The translations under genes were made by a program, and so were the position numbers. A DNA stretch of 64,000 nt from Chryseobacterium indologenes. GTDB taxonomy: Bacteria > Bacteroidota > Bacteroidia > Flavobacteriales > Weeksellaceae. The notes under the pieces were generated by a model. That model was not told where the DNA came from, did no database searches, and saw only the letters and a program-made list of their open reading frames with translations. Shown one piece after another: positions 42,298 through 50,835 of the stretch; position 1 is the first letter of the stretch, and each line of letters begins with the position of its first letter. The DNA is taken from the NCBI GenBank assembly GCA_002439165.1, contig DJTE01000048.1, positions 210,089 to 274,088 of the forward strand, in the 5' to 3' direction.

Positions 42298-42957
42298 TTA
42301 TTTCTTTACTTTTATGGTACAGCCAATAGCCACTGTTTTCTGCGTTTTTACAGTTCCCTCTTTCAGCAGCGTAGTCACAGCATCCTGTACATAGTATTCT
42401 GAAACATCATCCGGATTATCGTAATTATTGTCAATGGCACCTATATATTTCACAATATTTTTCTCTCCTTCTTTCTTCAGCACAAAAACATGCGGGGTCT
42501 TGGTTGCTCCATACTGCGGATAGATTTTTTGTCCTTCATCCACCAGATAAGGGAAAGTAAATCCTTTTTGTTTAGCACGGGCAATCATTTCTTTATAGCC
42601 GTCTTCCGGCTGTACATTGGGATCGTTGGGATTGATCGCGATAACCGGGTATCCCTGGTTTTTAAATTTCTGATCAAGCTCAATGATCCGGTCCTCATAT
42701 TTTTTAGCATACGGACAGTGATTACAGGTAAAAATAACGATGAAACCTTTAGCTTCTTTAAAGTCGCTCAGGGAAACCATTTTCCCGTCAACATTTTTCA
42801 GTTTAAAGTCTGTGGCCTCGTCTCCAACTTCATATCCTTTTATTGCGGCAGACGTTCTGATTTCCACAGGATTATTATGATCATGCGTTACTGCGGTGAA
42901 GCTCAGCAGCCCAAGTCCGGCAATACATGCTGTTATTAAAATTTTCAGGTTTTTCAT
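42298..42957 (-). CDS. Exported thioredoxin-fold protein (AhpC/TSA-ResA type)
   Basis: The 219-residue product has a signal peptide (about 1-22). A peroxiredoxin/TlpA-type domain follows: EATDFKLKNVDGKMVSLSDF, then IVIFTCNHCPYAKKYEDRI with the CNHC pair at 78-81, and VIAINPNDPNVQPEDGY. Such proteins usually handle disulfides or peroxide in the periplasm. It follows the TlpA-type gene by eight bases, so the two form an operon. They lie between two genes for cysteine-rich peptides. Confidence 0.88.
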   Translation of the reverse strand: MKNLKILITACIAGLGLLSFTAVTHDHNNPVEIRTSAAIKGYEVGDEATDFKLKNVDGKMVSLSDFKEAKGFIVIFTCNHCPYAKKYEDRIIELDQKFKNQGYPVIAINPNDPNVQPEDGYKEMIARAKQKGFTFPYLVDEGQKIYPQYGATKTPHVFVLKKEGEKNIVKYIGAIDNNYDNPDDVSEYYVQDAVTTLLKEGTVKTQKTVAIGCTIKVKK

Positions 42958-42965
42958 ACTTTATC

Positions 42966-43454
42966 TTATTGTAAATTATCGTTAACTGTTTTTTCCAGTT
43001 CTTCCCTGCTCATTTCTCCGTCATTGAAATATACTTTCTCTCCGTTTTTATAGAACAGGGTTACCGGAATATTTCCGTCCCAGTTTTTTTCAAACCGGGG
43101 AATCCAGGTATTCATTCTTTTAATATCGTCCAGCAGGATCACCTTAGCGGTCAGGTTTTTATTTTTCATGAATTTCATTACTCTTTGCTTATCCGCCAGC
43201 CTGTCCAGAGATACCAGGATCATTTTAAATTTCGGATTGCCAGAGTTTTTGTTATTGACTTCCATAAAATGAGGAAGCTCTTTAACACAGGGAGCACAGG
43301 TGGTAGACCAGAAGTTAACCACCAGCAGCTTATCGTTTTCCTGCTGAATACGTGTTTCCAGGTCTTCGTATTTCATTACTTTCAGATCAGATTGCTGGGC
43401 TTTAAACACCGTGAAACTGAGAAAGATAAATACTGTTGTTATCCAGTTCTTCAT
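42966..43454 (-). CDS. TlpA-type exported thiol-disulfide oxidoreductase
   Basis: From the ATG at 43454 (MKNWITTVFIFLSF; another at 43460) the 162-residue product has a signal peptide ending FKAQ and a compact thioredoxin fold. The active site is VVNFWSTTCAPCVKELP (C53 and C56), with the cis-proline region GNIPVTLFY. It should act in the periplasm as a thiol reductase or disulfide carrier, like TlpA or ResA. It forms an operon with the gene at 42298. Confidence 0.9.
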   Translation of the reverse strand: MKNWITTVFIFLSFTVFKAQQSDLKVMKYEDLETRIQQENDKLLVVNFWSTTCAPCVKELPHFMEVNNKNSGNPKFKMILVSLDRLADKQRVMKFMKNKNLTAKVILLDDIKRMNTWIPRFEKNWDGNIPVTLFYKNGEKVYFNDGEMSREELEKTVNDNLQ

Positions 43455-43655
43455 ATTCAAAAATAATAAATTAATTCATTGACCTGAACTAAATCTGTAA
43501 AATTTTAGCTTTAAAACTTCTCCGAAAAGCGCATTTATTCTTTTTTTCTTGAAAAATTGAGGGTATTAATCCTTATAACGCCATTTTATCTTTATTTCTT
43601 ACACAATAATATTTTACTCACAGCGTTTTGAATTATACAAACCAATCCATATAAT

Positions 43656-43811
43656 ATGAAAACAGACATTCAAAAAAAGAAGCTCACCAGGAATGAGCTG
43701 AAAGAGATCAACGGAGGAGCTGGAAACTGCGCAGAAGGACTTTGTAAACTGCGTGGGGTAAGCCATTTCCTGATTATCGGCCCAAAGGGTAAGGACGGGT
43801 ACTGCTGCTGA
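43656..43811 (+). CDS. Double-glycine leader peptide with Cx4C...CC core
   Basis: A 51-residue frame has the leader MKTDIQKKKLTRNELKEINGG, again ending LKEINGG. The 30-residue core has cysteines 25, 30, 50 and 51 (C-x4-C-x19-CC), the same order and near-equal spacing as the peptide at 42074, although the residues between differ. The stop follows directly after the CC. It is convergent with mutS and shares a terminator hairpin with it. A secreted antimicrobial, signalling or toxin-like peptide is possible; no processing gene is adjacent. Confidence 0.8.
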   Translation: MKTDIQKKKLTRNELKEINGGAGNCAEGLCKLRGVSHFLIIGPKGKDGYCC

Positions 43812-43835
43812 TCCTTTTCTACCTGACAGAAATAA

Positions 43836-43865
43836 AAAATGATTGGACTATCCTCCAATCATTTT
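43836..43865. terminator. Bidirectional terminator overlapping the end of mutS
   Basis: AAAATGATTGGA and TCCAATCATTTT form a 12-base stem with a six-base loop. On the minus strand it is followed by TTATTTC and closes mutS, whose last codons (MIGG) lie in the stem. On the plus strand it follows the peptide gene at 43811. Confidence 0.8.
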
Positions 43866-46436
43866 CTTTATCGCATTCAGCTTCATTAAAGCTTCAATGG
43901 GTGTAAGGGTATTGATGTCTATTTTGGTAAGCTCTTCCCTGATATTTTCCAGCACCGGATCATCCAGCTGGAAGAAAGAAAGCTGCATATTTTCTTCAGT
44001 TACCCGTTTGATCGTTTCAGAAGAATTTCCGCCCTGGGTACGGCTTGCTTCAAGGGTTTTCAGAATCTCGTTGGCTCTGTTGACCACCTTTGCAGGCATC
44101 CCGGCCAGTTTTGCCACGTGGATACCAAAGCTGTGTTCACTTCCTCCGGGGATCAGTTTTCTTAGAAAGATGATATTTCCTTTATTTTCCTGGATAGAAA
44201 CGTGGAAATTTTTAACACGGTCGAAATTGACCGTCATTTCATTCAGTTCGTGATAGTGTGTGGCAAACAGGGTCTTGGCCTGCGTTGGATGCTGATGAAG
44301 GTATTCTGCGATAGCCCATGCAATAGAAACCCCGTCGTAGGTAGAAGTTCCCCTACCAATCTCATCCAGAAGGATAAGACTTCTTTCGGAAATATTGTTC
44401 AGGATATTGGCTGCTTCATTCATTTCTACCATGAATGTAGATTCCCCGGCAGAAATATTATCGGTGGCCCCTACTCTGGTAAAGATCTTATCCAGTATTC
44501 CGATTTCGGCATGTTTGGCAGGTACAAAGCTTCCGATCTGTGCCAGAAGACATACAATGGCTGTCTGCCGGAGGATCGCGGATTTACCGGCCATGTTCGG
44601 TCCGGTTACCATAATGATCTGCTGCGAGTCTTTATCTAAAAAGATGTCGTTCGGAATATATTTTTCCCCTAAAGGAAGGGCATTTTCTATGATCGGGTGT
44701 CTTGCTTCTTTAAGATCGATGGCATAACCGTCATTCAGAACGGGTTTGGTATAGCTTTCGGAAACAGCAAGCTCAGAAAGACCCGCAGCCACATCAAGCT
44801 GGGCAATAATATTGGAATTTCCCTGAATCTGATCGATATAGATCATGGTTTCCGAACATACGGTTCTGTACAGTTCGTTTTCAAGAACTCCTATTTTTTC
44901 TTCCGCGCCGAGGATCTGGTTTTCATATTCTTTCAGCTCTTCGGTAATGTAGCGTTCCGCGTTCACAAGGGTCTGTTTTCTCACCCATTCGCCGGGAACT
45001 TTATCTTTGTGGGTATTTCTTACCTCAATAAAATACCCGAAAACATTGTTGAAATCAATTTTCAGGCTCGAAATACCTGTCCTTTCGATCTCTCTCTGGC
45101 ACATTTCGTCCAGAAAACCTCTTCCTTTGCTCTGAAGGCCTCTCAAACGGTCAAGTTCTTCGGAAACCCCTTCCTTAATGATATTTCCTTTGGCCAGGTT
45201 TACAGGAAGCTCTTCGTTGAGACGGCTCTGTAAAAGTTTAATCAGTTCTTCCAGATCAAACAACGGTTCAAGCCACGCCAGTACATCCGCATGTGGATGA
45301 AGAAGCCCTTTTATTGTATGAATATTAATCAAACTCTGACGAAGATATCCCAGTTCTTTCGGAGATATTTTCTCAGCAGCCAGTTTTCCCATCAGACGGT
45401 CAAGATCTGAAATAGACTTCAGCAGCTGACAGATTTCATATTTAAGACTGTCGTTTTCATTTAAAAAGTCGATCAGGGAAAGCCTTCTCATAATCTCCTC
45501 CACCGATTTTAAAGGAAGGATAATTCTTCTTCTCAACAGTCTTCCTCCCATTGGAGTAGATGTTTTATCAATGATATCCAGTAGGGATTTGCCCTGTGGA
45601 TTGCTTGGATAAACGATTTCCAGGTTTCTCAGGGTAAAATTATCCATCATCAGGTAATCTTCCTGCGGAATGGTCTGCAGTTTTGTGATATGGGCAAGCA
45701 GATTATGGTGGGTATCTTCCACCAGGTATGCAAAAATAGCCCCTGCTGCGGTAATAGCCAGCGGAAGATTCTCTATACCAAATCCTTTTAAGGAATTCGT
45801 CTTAAAATGAGAAGTAAGCTTTTCGTAGGCAAAATTATACTGGAAAGCCCAGTCTTCAAGTTTAAAAGCGCTTTTATTTTTCAGCTGTTCAGGCATCTGA
45901 ACGCTTCTCTGGTAAATGATCTCACTGGGATCAAAAGTATTGACGATATGCAGAAGCTTATCCAGGTTCCCTTCACTTACCAGGAACTCTCCGGTAGAAA
46001 CGTCCACCAAAGCAATTCCATATTTTTCTTTTTCTTTATGCAGGGCAAGAAGGAAGTTGTTCTTTTTTGAGTTCAGTACCTGATCATTAAAGGTAACTCC
46101 CGGTGTAACCAGTTCCGTAACTCCCCTTTTCACAATCCCTTTCACCATTTTCGGGTCTTCCAGCTGATCACAGATTGCAACCCTCATTCCGGCTCTTACC
46201 AGCTTCGGAAGATAGGAATCTACCGAATGATGCGGAAATCCTGCCAGCTCTATGCTGCCTTCCCCATTGGCTCTTTTGGTAAGAACAATGCCCAGGATCT
46301 GAGAAGTTTTCACGGCATCCTGCCCGAAAGTTTCATAAAAGTCCCCTACCCTGAACAGCAGAAGCGCATCAGGGTATTTTGCCTTGATGGTATTGTACTG
46401 CGTCATTAGCGGGGTTTCCTTCTTCGTTTTTGCCAT
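43848..46436 (-). CDS. mutS: DNA mismatch repair protein MutS
   Basis: The 862-residue protein (start at 46436, MAKTKKETPLMTQYN) has the full MutS1 layout. The mismatch-binding domain carries the Phe-x-Glu motif in LLFRVGDFYETFG. Connector, lever and clamp follow, then the ATPase with Walker A GPNMAGKSAILRQ near residue 608 and Walker B LILLDEIGRGTSTYDG near 688. The HTH/dimer tail ends ALMKLNAIKKMIGG. It recognises mismatches and recruits MutL. A longer frame to 46454 would place the ATG almost on the transcript start. Confidence 0.98.
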   Translation of the reverse strand: MAKTKKETPLMTQYNTIKAKYPDALLLFRVGDFYETFGQDAVKTSQILGIVLTKRANGEGSIELAGFPHHSVDSYLPKLVRAGMRVAICDQLEDPKMVKGIVKRGVTELVTPGVTFNDQVLNSKKNNFLLALHKEKEKYGIALVDVSTGEFLVSEGNLDKLLHIVNTFDPSEIIYQRSVQMPEQLKNKSAFKLEDWAFQYNFAYEKLTSHFKTNSLKGFGIENLPLAITAAGAIFAYLVEDTHHNLLAHITKLQTIPQEDYLMMDNFTLRNLEIVYPSNPQGKSLLDIIDKTSTPMGGRLLRRRIILPLKSVEEIMRRLSLIDFLNENDSLKYEICQLLKSISDLDRLMGKLAAEKISPKELGYLRQSLINIHTIKGLLHPHADVLAWLEPLFDLEELIKLLQSRLNEELPVNLAKGNIIKEGVSEELDRLRGLQSKGRGFLDEMCQREIERTGISSLKIDFNNVFGYFIEVRNTHKDKVPGEWVRKQTLVNAERYITEELKEYENQILGAEEKIGVLENELYRTVCSETMIYIDQIQGNSNIIAQLDVAAGLSELAVSESYTKPVLNDGYAIDLKEARHPIIENALPLGEKYIPNDIFLDKDSQQIIMVTGPNMAGKSAILRQTAIVCLLAQIGSFVPAKHAEIGILDKIFTRVGATDNISAGESTFMVEMNEAANILNNISERSLILLDEIGRGTSTYDGVSIAWAIAEYLHQHPTQAKTLFATHYHELNEMTVNFDRVKNFHVSIQENKGNIIFLRKLIPGGSEHSFGIHVAKLAGMPAKVVNRANEILKTLEASRTQGGNSSETIKRVTEENMQLSFFQLDDPVLENIREELTKIDINTLTPIEALMKLNAIKKMIGG

Positions 46437-46461
46437 AATAAAAAATGAGCCCAAATTTAAA

Positions 46462-46469
46462 CAAAAATA
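46462..46469 (-). promoter_or_regulatory. -7 box of mutS
   Basis: TATTTTTG on the minus strand matches TAnnTTTG. The predicted transcript start near 46455 supports the ATG at 46436. Confidence 0.45.
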
Positions 46470-46580
46470 AATTCACGCCTTACAATTTGCATGGAAATTA
46501 ATCGCCATCCGGAGATATTGTTTCGCTCCGATGTCCTTCAAAACAAAATATTTATCGTATTTTTCAGTAAAATAAATCCT

Positions 46581-47111
46581 ATGACCTACCCGGTATTAGA
46601 AACTGAGAGACTTATCCTGAGACAGCTCAATCTTCATGATACGGAAGACCTGTTTGAGTATTTTTCGCTTGATGAAGTGATGGAATATTATGACCTGCCA
46701 CCTTTTAAAACCCTGGAAGATGCCCGGAATATCATCATTCATTTTAACAGTGAATTTGAAAAAGGAAAAGGATTCCGCTGGGCACTGGAACTGAAATCTG
46801 AAAAAAAAGTCATAGGAACCTGCGGCTATCACAACTGGTATAAGGAACACTTCAAAGCTGAGATCGGATATGAGCTGAATCCCGGATTCTGGAGAAATTC
46901 ATATATGAAGGAAGCCATTCTTCCTATCCTGACTTTCGGGTTTGAAACCATGCAGCTTCACCGGGTAGATGCTTTCATCGATCCAGCCAATATTGCTTCT
47001 GAAAAATTATTAACCTCCCTGAATTTTAAAGAGGAAGGCCTTCTCCACGATTTTTTCTTCGAAAAAGGAAAATTCGTAGATGCAAAAATATTCGGACTGA
47101 TTAATGAGTAA
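46581..47111 (+). CDS. GNAT-family N-acetyltransferase (RimJ/RimL-like)
   Basis: From the ATG at 46581 the 176-residue protein reads MTYPVLETERLILRQLNLHD, the standard RimJ/RimL-type start. The frame upstream to 46491 is not protein-like. The acetyl-CoA-binding core shows in KVIGTCGYHNWYKEHFKAEIGYELNP and IDPANIASEKLLTSLNFKEEG. Such enzymes acetylate ribosomal protein N-termini or small amines; the substrate is not predictable. It is divergent from mutS. Confidence 0.9.
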   Translation: MTYPVLETERLILRQLNLHDTEDLFEYFSLDEVMEYYDLPPFKTLEDARNIIIHFNSEFEKGKGFRWALELKSEKKVIGTCGYHNWYKEHFKAEIGYELNPGFWRNSYMKEAILPILTFGFETMQLHRVDAFIDPANIASEKLLTSLNFKEEGLLHDFFFEKGKFVDAKIFGLINE

Positions 47112-47171
47112 GGAAGCAGGATGCCTGAAGATGGACGTTTTTGAGGGCTGAAAGACAGAGGTATTTTTTAG

Positions 47172-47190
47172 ATTTCTACCCCTGATAATT
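47172..47190 (+). repeat. ATTTCTACCCCTGATAATT motif copy 3
   Basis: This 19-base sequence differs by one base from 24869-24887 and shares its first 12 bases with 18680. It lies in the short intergenic region after the acetyltransferase gene. Confidence 0.4.
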
Positions 47191-47324
47191 AAAGTTTGTT
47201 ATTGCTCAAAAATATCAGGAGCAAATTAAAGCATCTGATTAGCAGTTACCATTTTACCGTCCTGCAGAACAACTAAGATACCCTGAACTTACAGTCTCCC
47301 TCTTCCAGCTTCGTGTCTAAAAAT

Positions 47325-48203
47325 CTATCTCTCTTGTCTCAAATGTTTCTCCAGTGCCTCGGAACTCTTCTCATAGGCCCATTTCTGCTTATAATTCACC
47401 CATTTTTCTTTAAATAATTTGCGCAGAATCTTGTCGGTGTAGCGCATGATAAAAACGTGGTAAAGCATATTGGCAAAAACTTTCGGCTTGTTGGGAAGCG
47501 CTCTCAATGAAAGAGAAAAACCCGGTTCAAGGTAACGGTTGAAATGCCAGAATGCCCCCGGAATAAACAGGGCATCTCCGTGTTCCATAAAAATTTCGTA
47601 GCCTTTGGCATATTTCAGAGCCGGGAATTTTTCGTAATCAGGGTTTTCGTAATCCAGCTCATAAATGGTATGAACGGATAAGGGAACTTTATATAGAAAG
47701 GGAGACTGCTTCTGGTCAAACAGCAGAATTCTTTTCTTTCCTTCAAAATGGATATGCATAAAATCGCCCAGATCTACATCGTAATGCATCAGAACATGGG
47801 CTTCACTGCCTCCAAAAAACAATGTGGGAAGCCTTTTGAAAAACTTCATCCCCAGGTCCGGATAGGTAAAATTCTTCAGCAGTTCCGGAAGACGGTCTGT
47901 GATGATATAGAAAAAGATGCGAAGATCTGAGGGTTTGCTTTTAATGGTATCGATATACTCCTTCATTTTCATTTTTGCTACCGGAGCATCTGAGCTTTTG
48001 GAAGCATCAGCCGGCTTATTATCGTACAGAGGAACTTCCTGATCTCCTGCTTTTTCACGGATATAGGCAAGATTCCACTTGTCGAAAGCATCCCAGCGGC
48101 TGGCAAAATTCTTAATCAGGAGGGGTTTATGTTTCCTGAAATAGTTCTTCTGAAAGTCTTCTTTGCTGATATCATTAACTACATCTACGTTTTCGAGGAT
48201 CAT
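47325..48203 (-). CDS. JmjC/cupin-like (cupin_8) protein
   Basis: The 292-residue protein resembles the cupin_8/JmjC hydroxylases. Motifs are KHKPLLIKNFASRWDAFDKW near the N-terminus, a candidate iron-binding HxD-like stretch LMHYDVDLGDFMHIHFEG, the strand LLFDQKQSPFLY, and a distal histidine in DALFIPGAFWHFNRYL. Related enzymes are Fe(II)/2-oxoglutarate oxygenases acting on proteins or small molecules. The spacing of ligands looks intact, but the substrate is unknown. No signal peptide is present. It stands alone. Confidence 0.88.
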   Translation of the reverse strand: MILENVDVVNDISKEDFQKNYFRKHKPLLIKNFASRWDAFDKWNLAYIREKAGDQEVPLYDNKPADASKSSDAPVAKMKMKEYIDTIKSKPSDLRIFFYIITDRLPELLKNFTYPDLGMKFFKRLPTLFFGGSEAHVLMHYDVDLGDFMHIHFEGKKRILLFDQKQSPFLYKVPLSVHTIYELDYENPDYEKFPALKYAKGYEIFMEHGDALFIPGAFWHFNRYLEPGFSLSLRALPNKPKVFANMLYHVFIMRYTDKILRKLFKEKWVNYKQKWAYEKSSEALEKHLRQER

Positions 48204-48399
48204 TTTATTCTTTTGTTATTTAATGCGAAATAAAAATAGCACTTTTTTGAAATCTGCGGAAATTTTAAAGCCAATATGGGTTATCATTTCGTAACCTGGG
48301 TATTTTTCATTTTCGTAGAAATCATGACAACAAGCAGAATATGGAGCAATCATAAAATTTTTATCAGAAGAAATTACTGAATACAATTTATATATAAAC

Positions 48400-48561
48400 T
48401 TAACTCAACCAATATGACAAAACAAAAACTATTCCTCCAAAAATAACCATTGCGCATCCCTGAGAACTCCCGGAGTTTCTTTTTTTTCTGAAGTTATTTA
48501 CATCATGTCCTCTTACCCACTTCCCATTCTTTCTAAAGTGTCCTTTTCTATAATAGCCCAT
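48400..48561 (-). CDS. Small protein with RKGH repeats and a C-terminal helix
   Basis: The 53-residue product (start at 48561, MGYYRKGHFRKNGKWVRGHD; an alternative ATG lies at 48588) has a basic N-terminal part. The G-x-x-R-K-G-H / KWVRGH pattern is recalled from small flavobacterial proteins of unknown function. One membrane helix follows (about 36-52, CAMVIFGGIVFVLSYW). It may be a membrane-anchored nucleic-acid or surface-binding peptide, but this is a guess. Confidence 0.55.
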   Translation of the reverse strand: MGYYRKGHFRKNGKWVRGHDVNNFRKKRNSGSSQGCAMVIFGGIVFVLSYWLS

Positions 48562-48641
48562 CTGTTTTTCTGCAAAGAAATCATACACGGCTTATTGTTT
48601 TTTATGGGTTCCCGTAAAAATCAGATAAAATGAAAAAAAAT

Positions 48642-48649
48642 TATATTTG
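48642..48649 (+). promoter_or_regulatory. -7 box of the bestrophin-like gene
   Basis: TATATTTG matches TAnnTTTG and lies 17 bases before the ATG at 48667. Confidence 0.55.
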
Positions 48650-48666
48650 TAACACCAAGCAAGCTT

Positions 48667-49545
48667 ATGAGAGTCTACAACACCAAACATTTCCTGAAAA
48701 TCCTTTTTAGCTTACATAAAAGCGATACCTTAAAAATCCTGTTTCCCAGTATGGTTCTTGTGGGATTATATTCCTGGGGAATCCAGTATCTGGAGGTTGA
48801 ATATTTCCATCTGACCTCCAAATCAGCTGTCAGCAATGTGGGAATGATCCATTCTTTACTGGGTTTTGTACTGTCGCTTTTACTGGTTTTCAGGACCAAT
48901 ACGGCTTATGACCGCTGGTGGGAAGGCAGAAAACTTTGGGGAAAGCTGGTAAACGACACCAGAAATTTTGCCGTAAAGATCAATACTATCCTCGGTGAGA
49001 ACCGCCAGGATGCAGAACAGATTTCAAGATATTTAAAATACTTTCCTCACTTTTTAGCCAAACACCTTTCTAAAGAATCCACAAGACTGGCTTTGGATGA
49101 GGATTATTCTGAAATTGAAAAATCACTGAAAAATCACGGTCCGAGTGAAATCGTAATTCTTTTAAGCCACAAGCTGAATCAGCTAAAAAAAGAAGGCAAA
49201 ATTTCAGAGATTGAAATGCTGTATCTCGACACTCAGCTCTCCGGATTTCTGGAAGTATGCGGAGGCTGCGAGAGAATTAAAAATACCCCGATTCCTTATT
49301 CTTATTCTTCCTTTATTAAGAAGTTTATTATCCTGTATGTATTTGCACTGCCTATTGCTTATGTGATCACGATCGGGCTTTTCATGATTCCGCTTACCGT
49401 TTTTGTCTATTATGTACTGATGAGTCTTGAACTGATTGCAGAAGAGATTGAAGATCCTTTCAATAATGATGAAAATGATATTCCGATGGAAACATTGGCC
49501 CAGAATATAGAGAAAAACGTTCATCAGATCATGGGTAAAAAATAA
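48667..49545 (+). CDS. Bestrophin-like channel protein
   Basis: The 292-residue protein has four to six membrane segments and the family hallmark VFRTNTAYDRWWEGRKLWG (about 76-94). Later motifs are PIPYSYSSFIKKFIILYVFALP and the acidic IAEEIEDPFNNDENDIPM near the end. Bacterial bestrophins (YneE group) are pentameric channels, for cations in the studied Klebsiella homologue. The signature residues look intact. It is monocistronic and convergent with the gene at 49556. Confidence 0.92.
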   Translation: MRVYNTKHFLKILFSLHKSDTLKILFPSMVLVGLYSWGIQYLEVEYFHLTSKSAVSNVGMIHSLLGFVLSLLLVFRTNTAYDRWWEGRKLWGKLVNDTRNFAVKINTILGENRQDAEQISRYLKYFPHFLAKHLSKESTRLALDEDYSEIEKSLKNHGPSEIVILLSHKLNQLKKEGKISEIEMLYLDTQLSGFLEVCGGCERIKNTPIPYSYSSFIKKFIILYVFALPIAYVITIGLFMIPLTVFVYYVLMSLELIAEEIEDPFNNDENDIPMETLAQNIEKNVHQIMGKK

Positions 49546-49548
49546 AAA

Positions 49549-49570
49549 ACCAACCTTAAAGGTTGATTTC
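49549..49570 (-). terminator. Terminator of the gene at 49556
   Basis: CAACCTT and AAGGTTG form a compact hairpin overlapping the stop codon. On the minus strand it is followed by TTTTTTATTTTT. Confidence 0.6.
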
Positions 49571-50155
49571 TTTGAGTTCGCCGTCCTGTTTGATCTCTAC
49601 AAATTTACTTTCGCGGTTGGCTGCCGAGTAACCATAGAAGAACGTCTGATAAATCGGTGTGGAATAAAGATAACCTCCATACGCATTATAGGAATCCGTT
49701 CTTCCCGTCTGCTGCTGGTAGCTGGCGGTTGCCGTGAAATTAACGATGGTTTCGAGATAATATTTGCCCGGCTTCAGTTTTTCAAATTTAAACCGCCCGT
49801 GGTCGTCCGTTAAAGCTTCCAGTTTGTATTTAAAAGCTTCTTCAGACATATAAACGGTAGTCTTTTTGTTCTCATACTTCTTCCTCATATTATAAAACTC
49901 TTCAAAATATGGTGTTACAGGAAAAAGCATGACCACTGTTCCTTTGGGAGCGTAATGTTTTGCTCCGAATACAGGCTTGATCCCCCAGTTGTTTTTCTGT
50001 TTGGTGGAAGCCACGCCCTCTATTGTGGAATTCCCGAAACTGAGCATGTCCCGGGCTATCTTTTTATCAAAAAAAACCTGAGGATAATAAGTATTCTGTG
50101 CCCCGGTAAAAATAAAAGCCAATACAAACAGCAGAAAAGCATATATTTTTTTCAT
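49556..50155 (-). CDS. Exported protein with carboxypeptidase-regulatory-like domain
   Basis: From the ATG at 50155 the 199-residue product has a signal peptide (MKKIYAFLLFVLAFIFTGAQ). An in-frame ATG at 50173 lies inside the -7 box and is rejected. The body has a prealbumin-like stretch (TDDHGRFKFEKLKPGKYYLE) typical of carboxypeptidase-regulatory or Cna-B-type folds. A tyrosine-rich segment (SYNAYGGYLYSTPIYQ) precedes the end. The function is unknown. It is divergent from the MORN-like gene at 50211. Confidence 0.8.
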   Translation of the reverse strand: MKKIYAFLLFVLAFIFTGAQNTYYPQVFFDKKIARDMLSFGNSTIEGVASTKQKNNWGIKPVFGAKHYAPKGTVVMLFPVTPYFEEFYNMRKKYENKKTTVYMSEEAFKYKLEALTDDHGRFKFEKLKPGKYYLETIVNFTATASYQQQTGRTDSYNAYGGYLYSTPIYQTFFYGYSAANRESKFVEIKQDGELKEINL

Positions 50156-50170
50156 ACTAATATTTTTAGT

Positions 50171-50196
50171 CAAATATAACTATTTTGCTATTTTTG
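50171..50196. promoter_or_regulatory. Back-to-back divergent -7 boxes
   Basis: TATATTTG on the minus strand (50178-50171) and TATTTTTG on the plus strand (50189-50196) both match TAnnTTTG and are only ten bases apart. The two promoters therefore occupy overlapping polymerase sites. Confidence 0.6.
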
Positions 50197-50210
50197 AAAT
50201 AAAAAAATCT

Positions 50211-50831
50211 ATGAAATACATTTTCCTGCTATTGATTTCAACATCAACGTGGGCAATAGCACAAAAGCCATGCGGATTTAAAGACGGATTACAGGAAGGT
50301 TCCTGCAAAGATTTTTATGAAAACGGGCAGGTAAAGCAGGTCGTGGAATGGAAAAAGGGTAAAATAGACGGAGAAGCGGTATATTATTATGAAAACGGTA
50401 AGGTAAAAGCCAAAGGAGAAAATAAGAAAGGCTATAAATCTAAGGAATGGACGTATTATGACCAAAACGGTGTTCTTACCTCCAAAGAATATTTCAGAAA
50501 CGGTGAAAAAAATATCTACGATGATCATTCCACAGCCACTTTTTATTCTCCAAACGGAAAAATAAATGAAATTTCCAACTATAAATTCGGGAAACTGGAT
50601 GGTGAAAGCAAACTTTACCACGAAGACGGAAAATCTGTAAAACAGGTAGGACTTTATGAAAAAGGGCTGGCTCAGGGAAAATGGAAGGTCTATTACCCGT
50701 CAGGAAAACTTCAGCGGGAGACAGAACTGGTAAATGACAAACGCCACGGAAACAGAATCCATTACCGCGAAGACGGAAGCATTGAAAAAACAGAAGTCTA
50801 CAAAGACGGACAATTAATCTCTACAAAATAA
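50211..50831 (+). CDS. Exported YwqK/MORN-variant repeat protein
   Basis: The 206-residue product has a signal peptide (about 1-17, WAIAQ). Six or seven tandem MORN-variant repeats follow, with the core Y-x-E-N-G-x-V-K (YENGQVKQVVEWKKGKIDGE, YENGKVKAKGE, YYPSGKLQRETE). Such proteins are often named 'YwqK antitoxin', but nothing here indicates a toxin partner. The repeat stack probably binds lipid or protein in the envelope. It is followed five bases later by the methyltransferase gene, so the two are likely co-transcribed. Confidence 0.88.
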   Translation: MKYIFLLLISTSTWAIAQKPCGFKDGLQEGSCKDFYENGQVKQVVEWKKGKIDGEAVYYYENGKVKAKGENKKGYKSKEWTYYDQNGVLTSKEYFRNGEKNIYDDHSTATFYSPNGKINEISNYKFGKLDGESKLYHEDGKSVKQVGLYEKGLAQGKWKVYYPSGKLQRETELVNDKRHGNRIHYREDGSIEKTEVYKDGQLISTK

Positions 50832-50835
50832 AACA

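Noticed and set aside
44697..45233. 178-codon rightward frame inside mutS
   Set aside because: Antisense shadow of mutS.
50211..50831. Antitoxin role for the YwqK/MORN-like protein
   Set aside because: It has a signal peptide and the neighbour is an RNA methyltransferase; no toxin gene is present.
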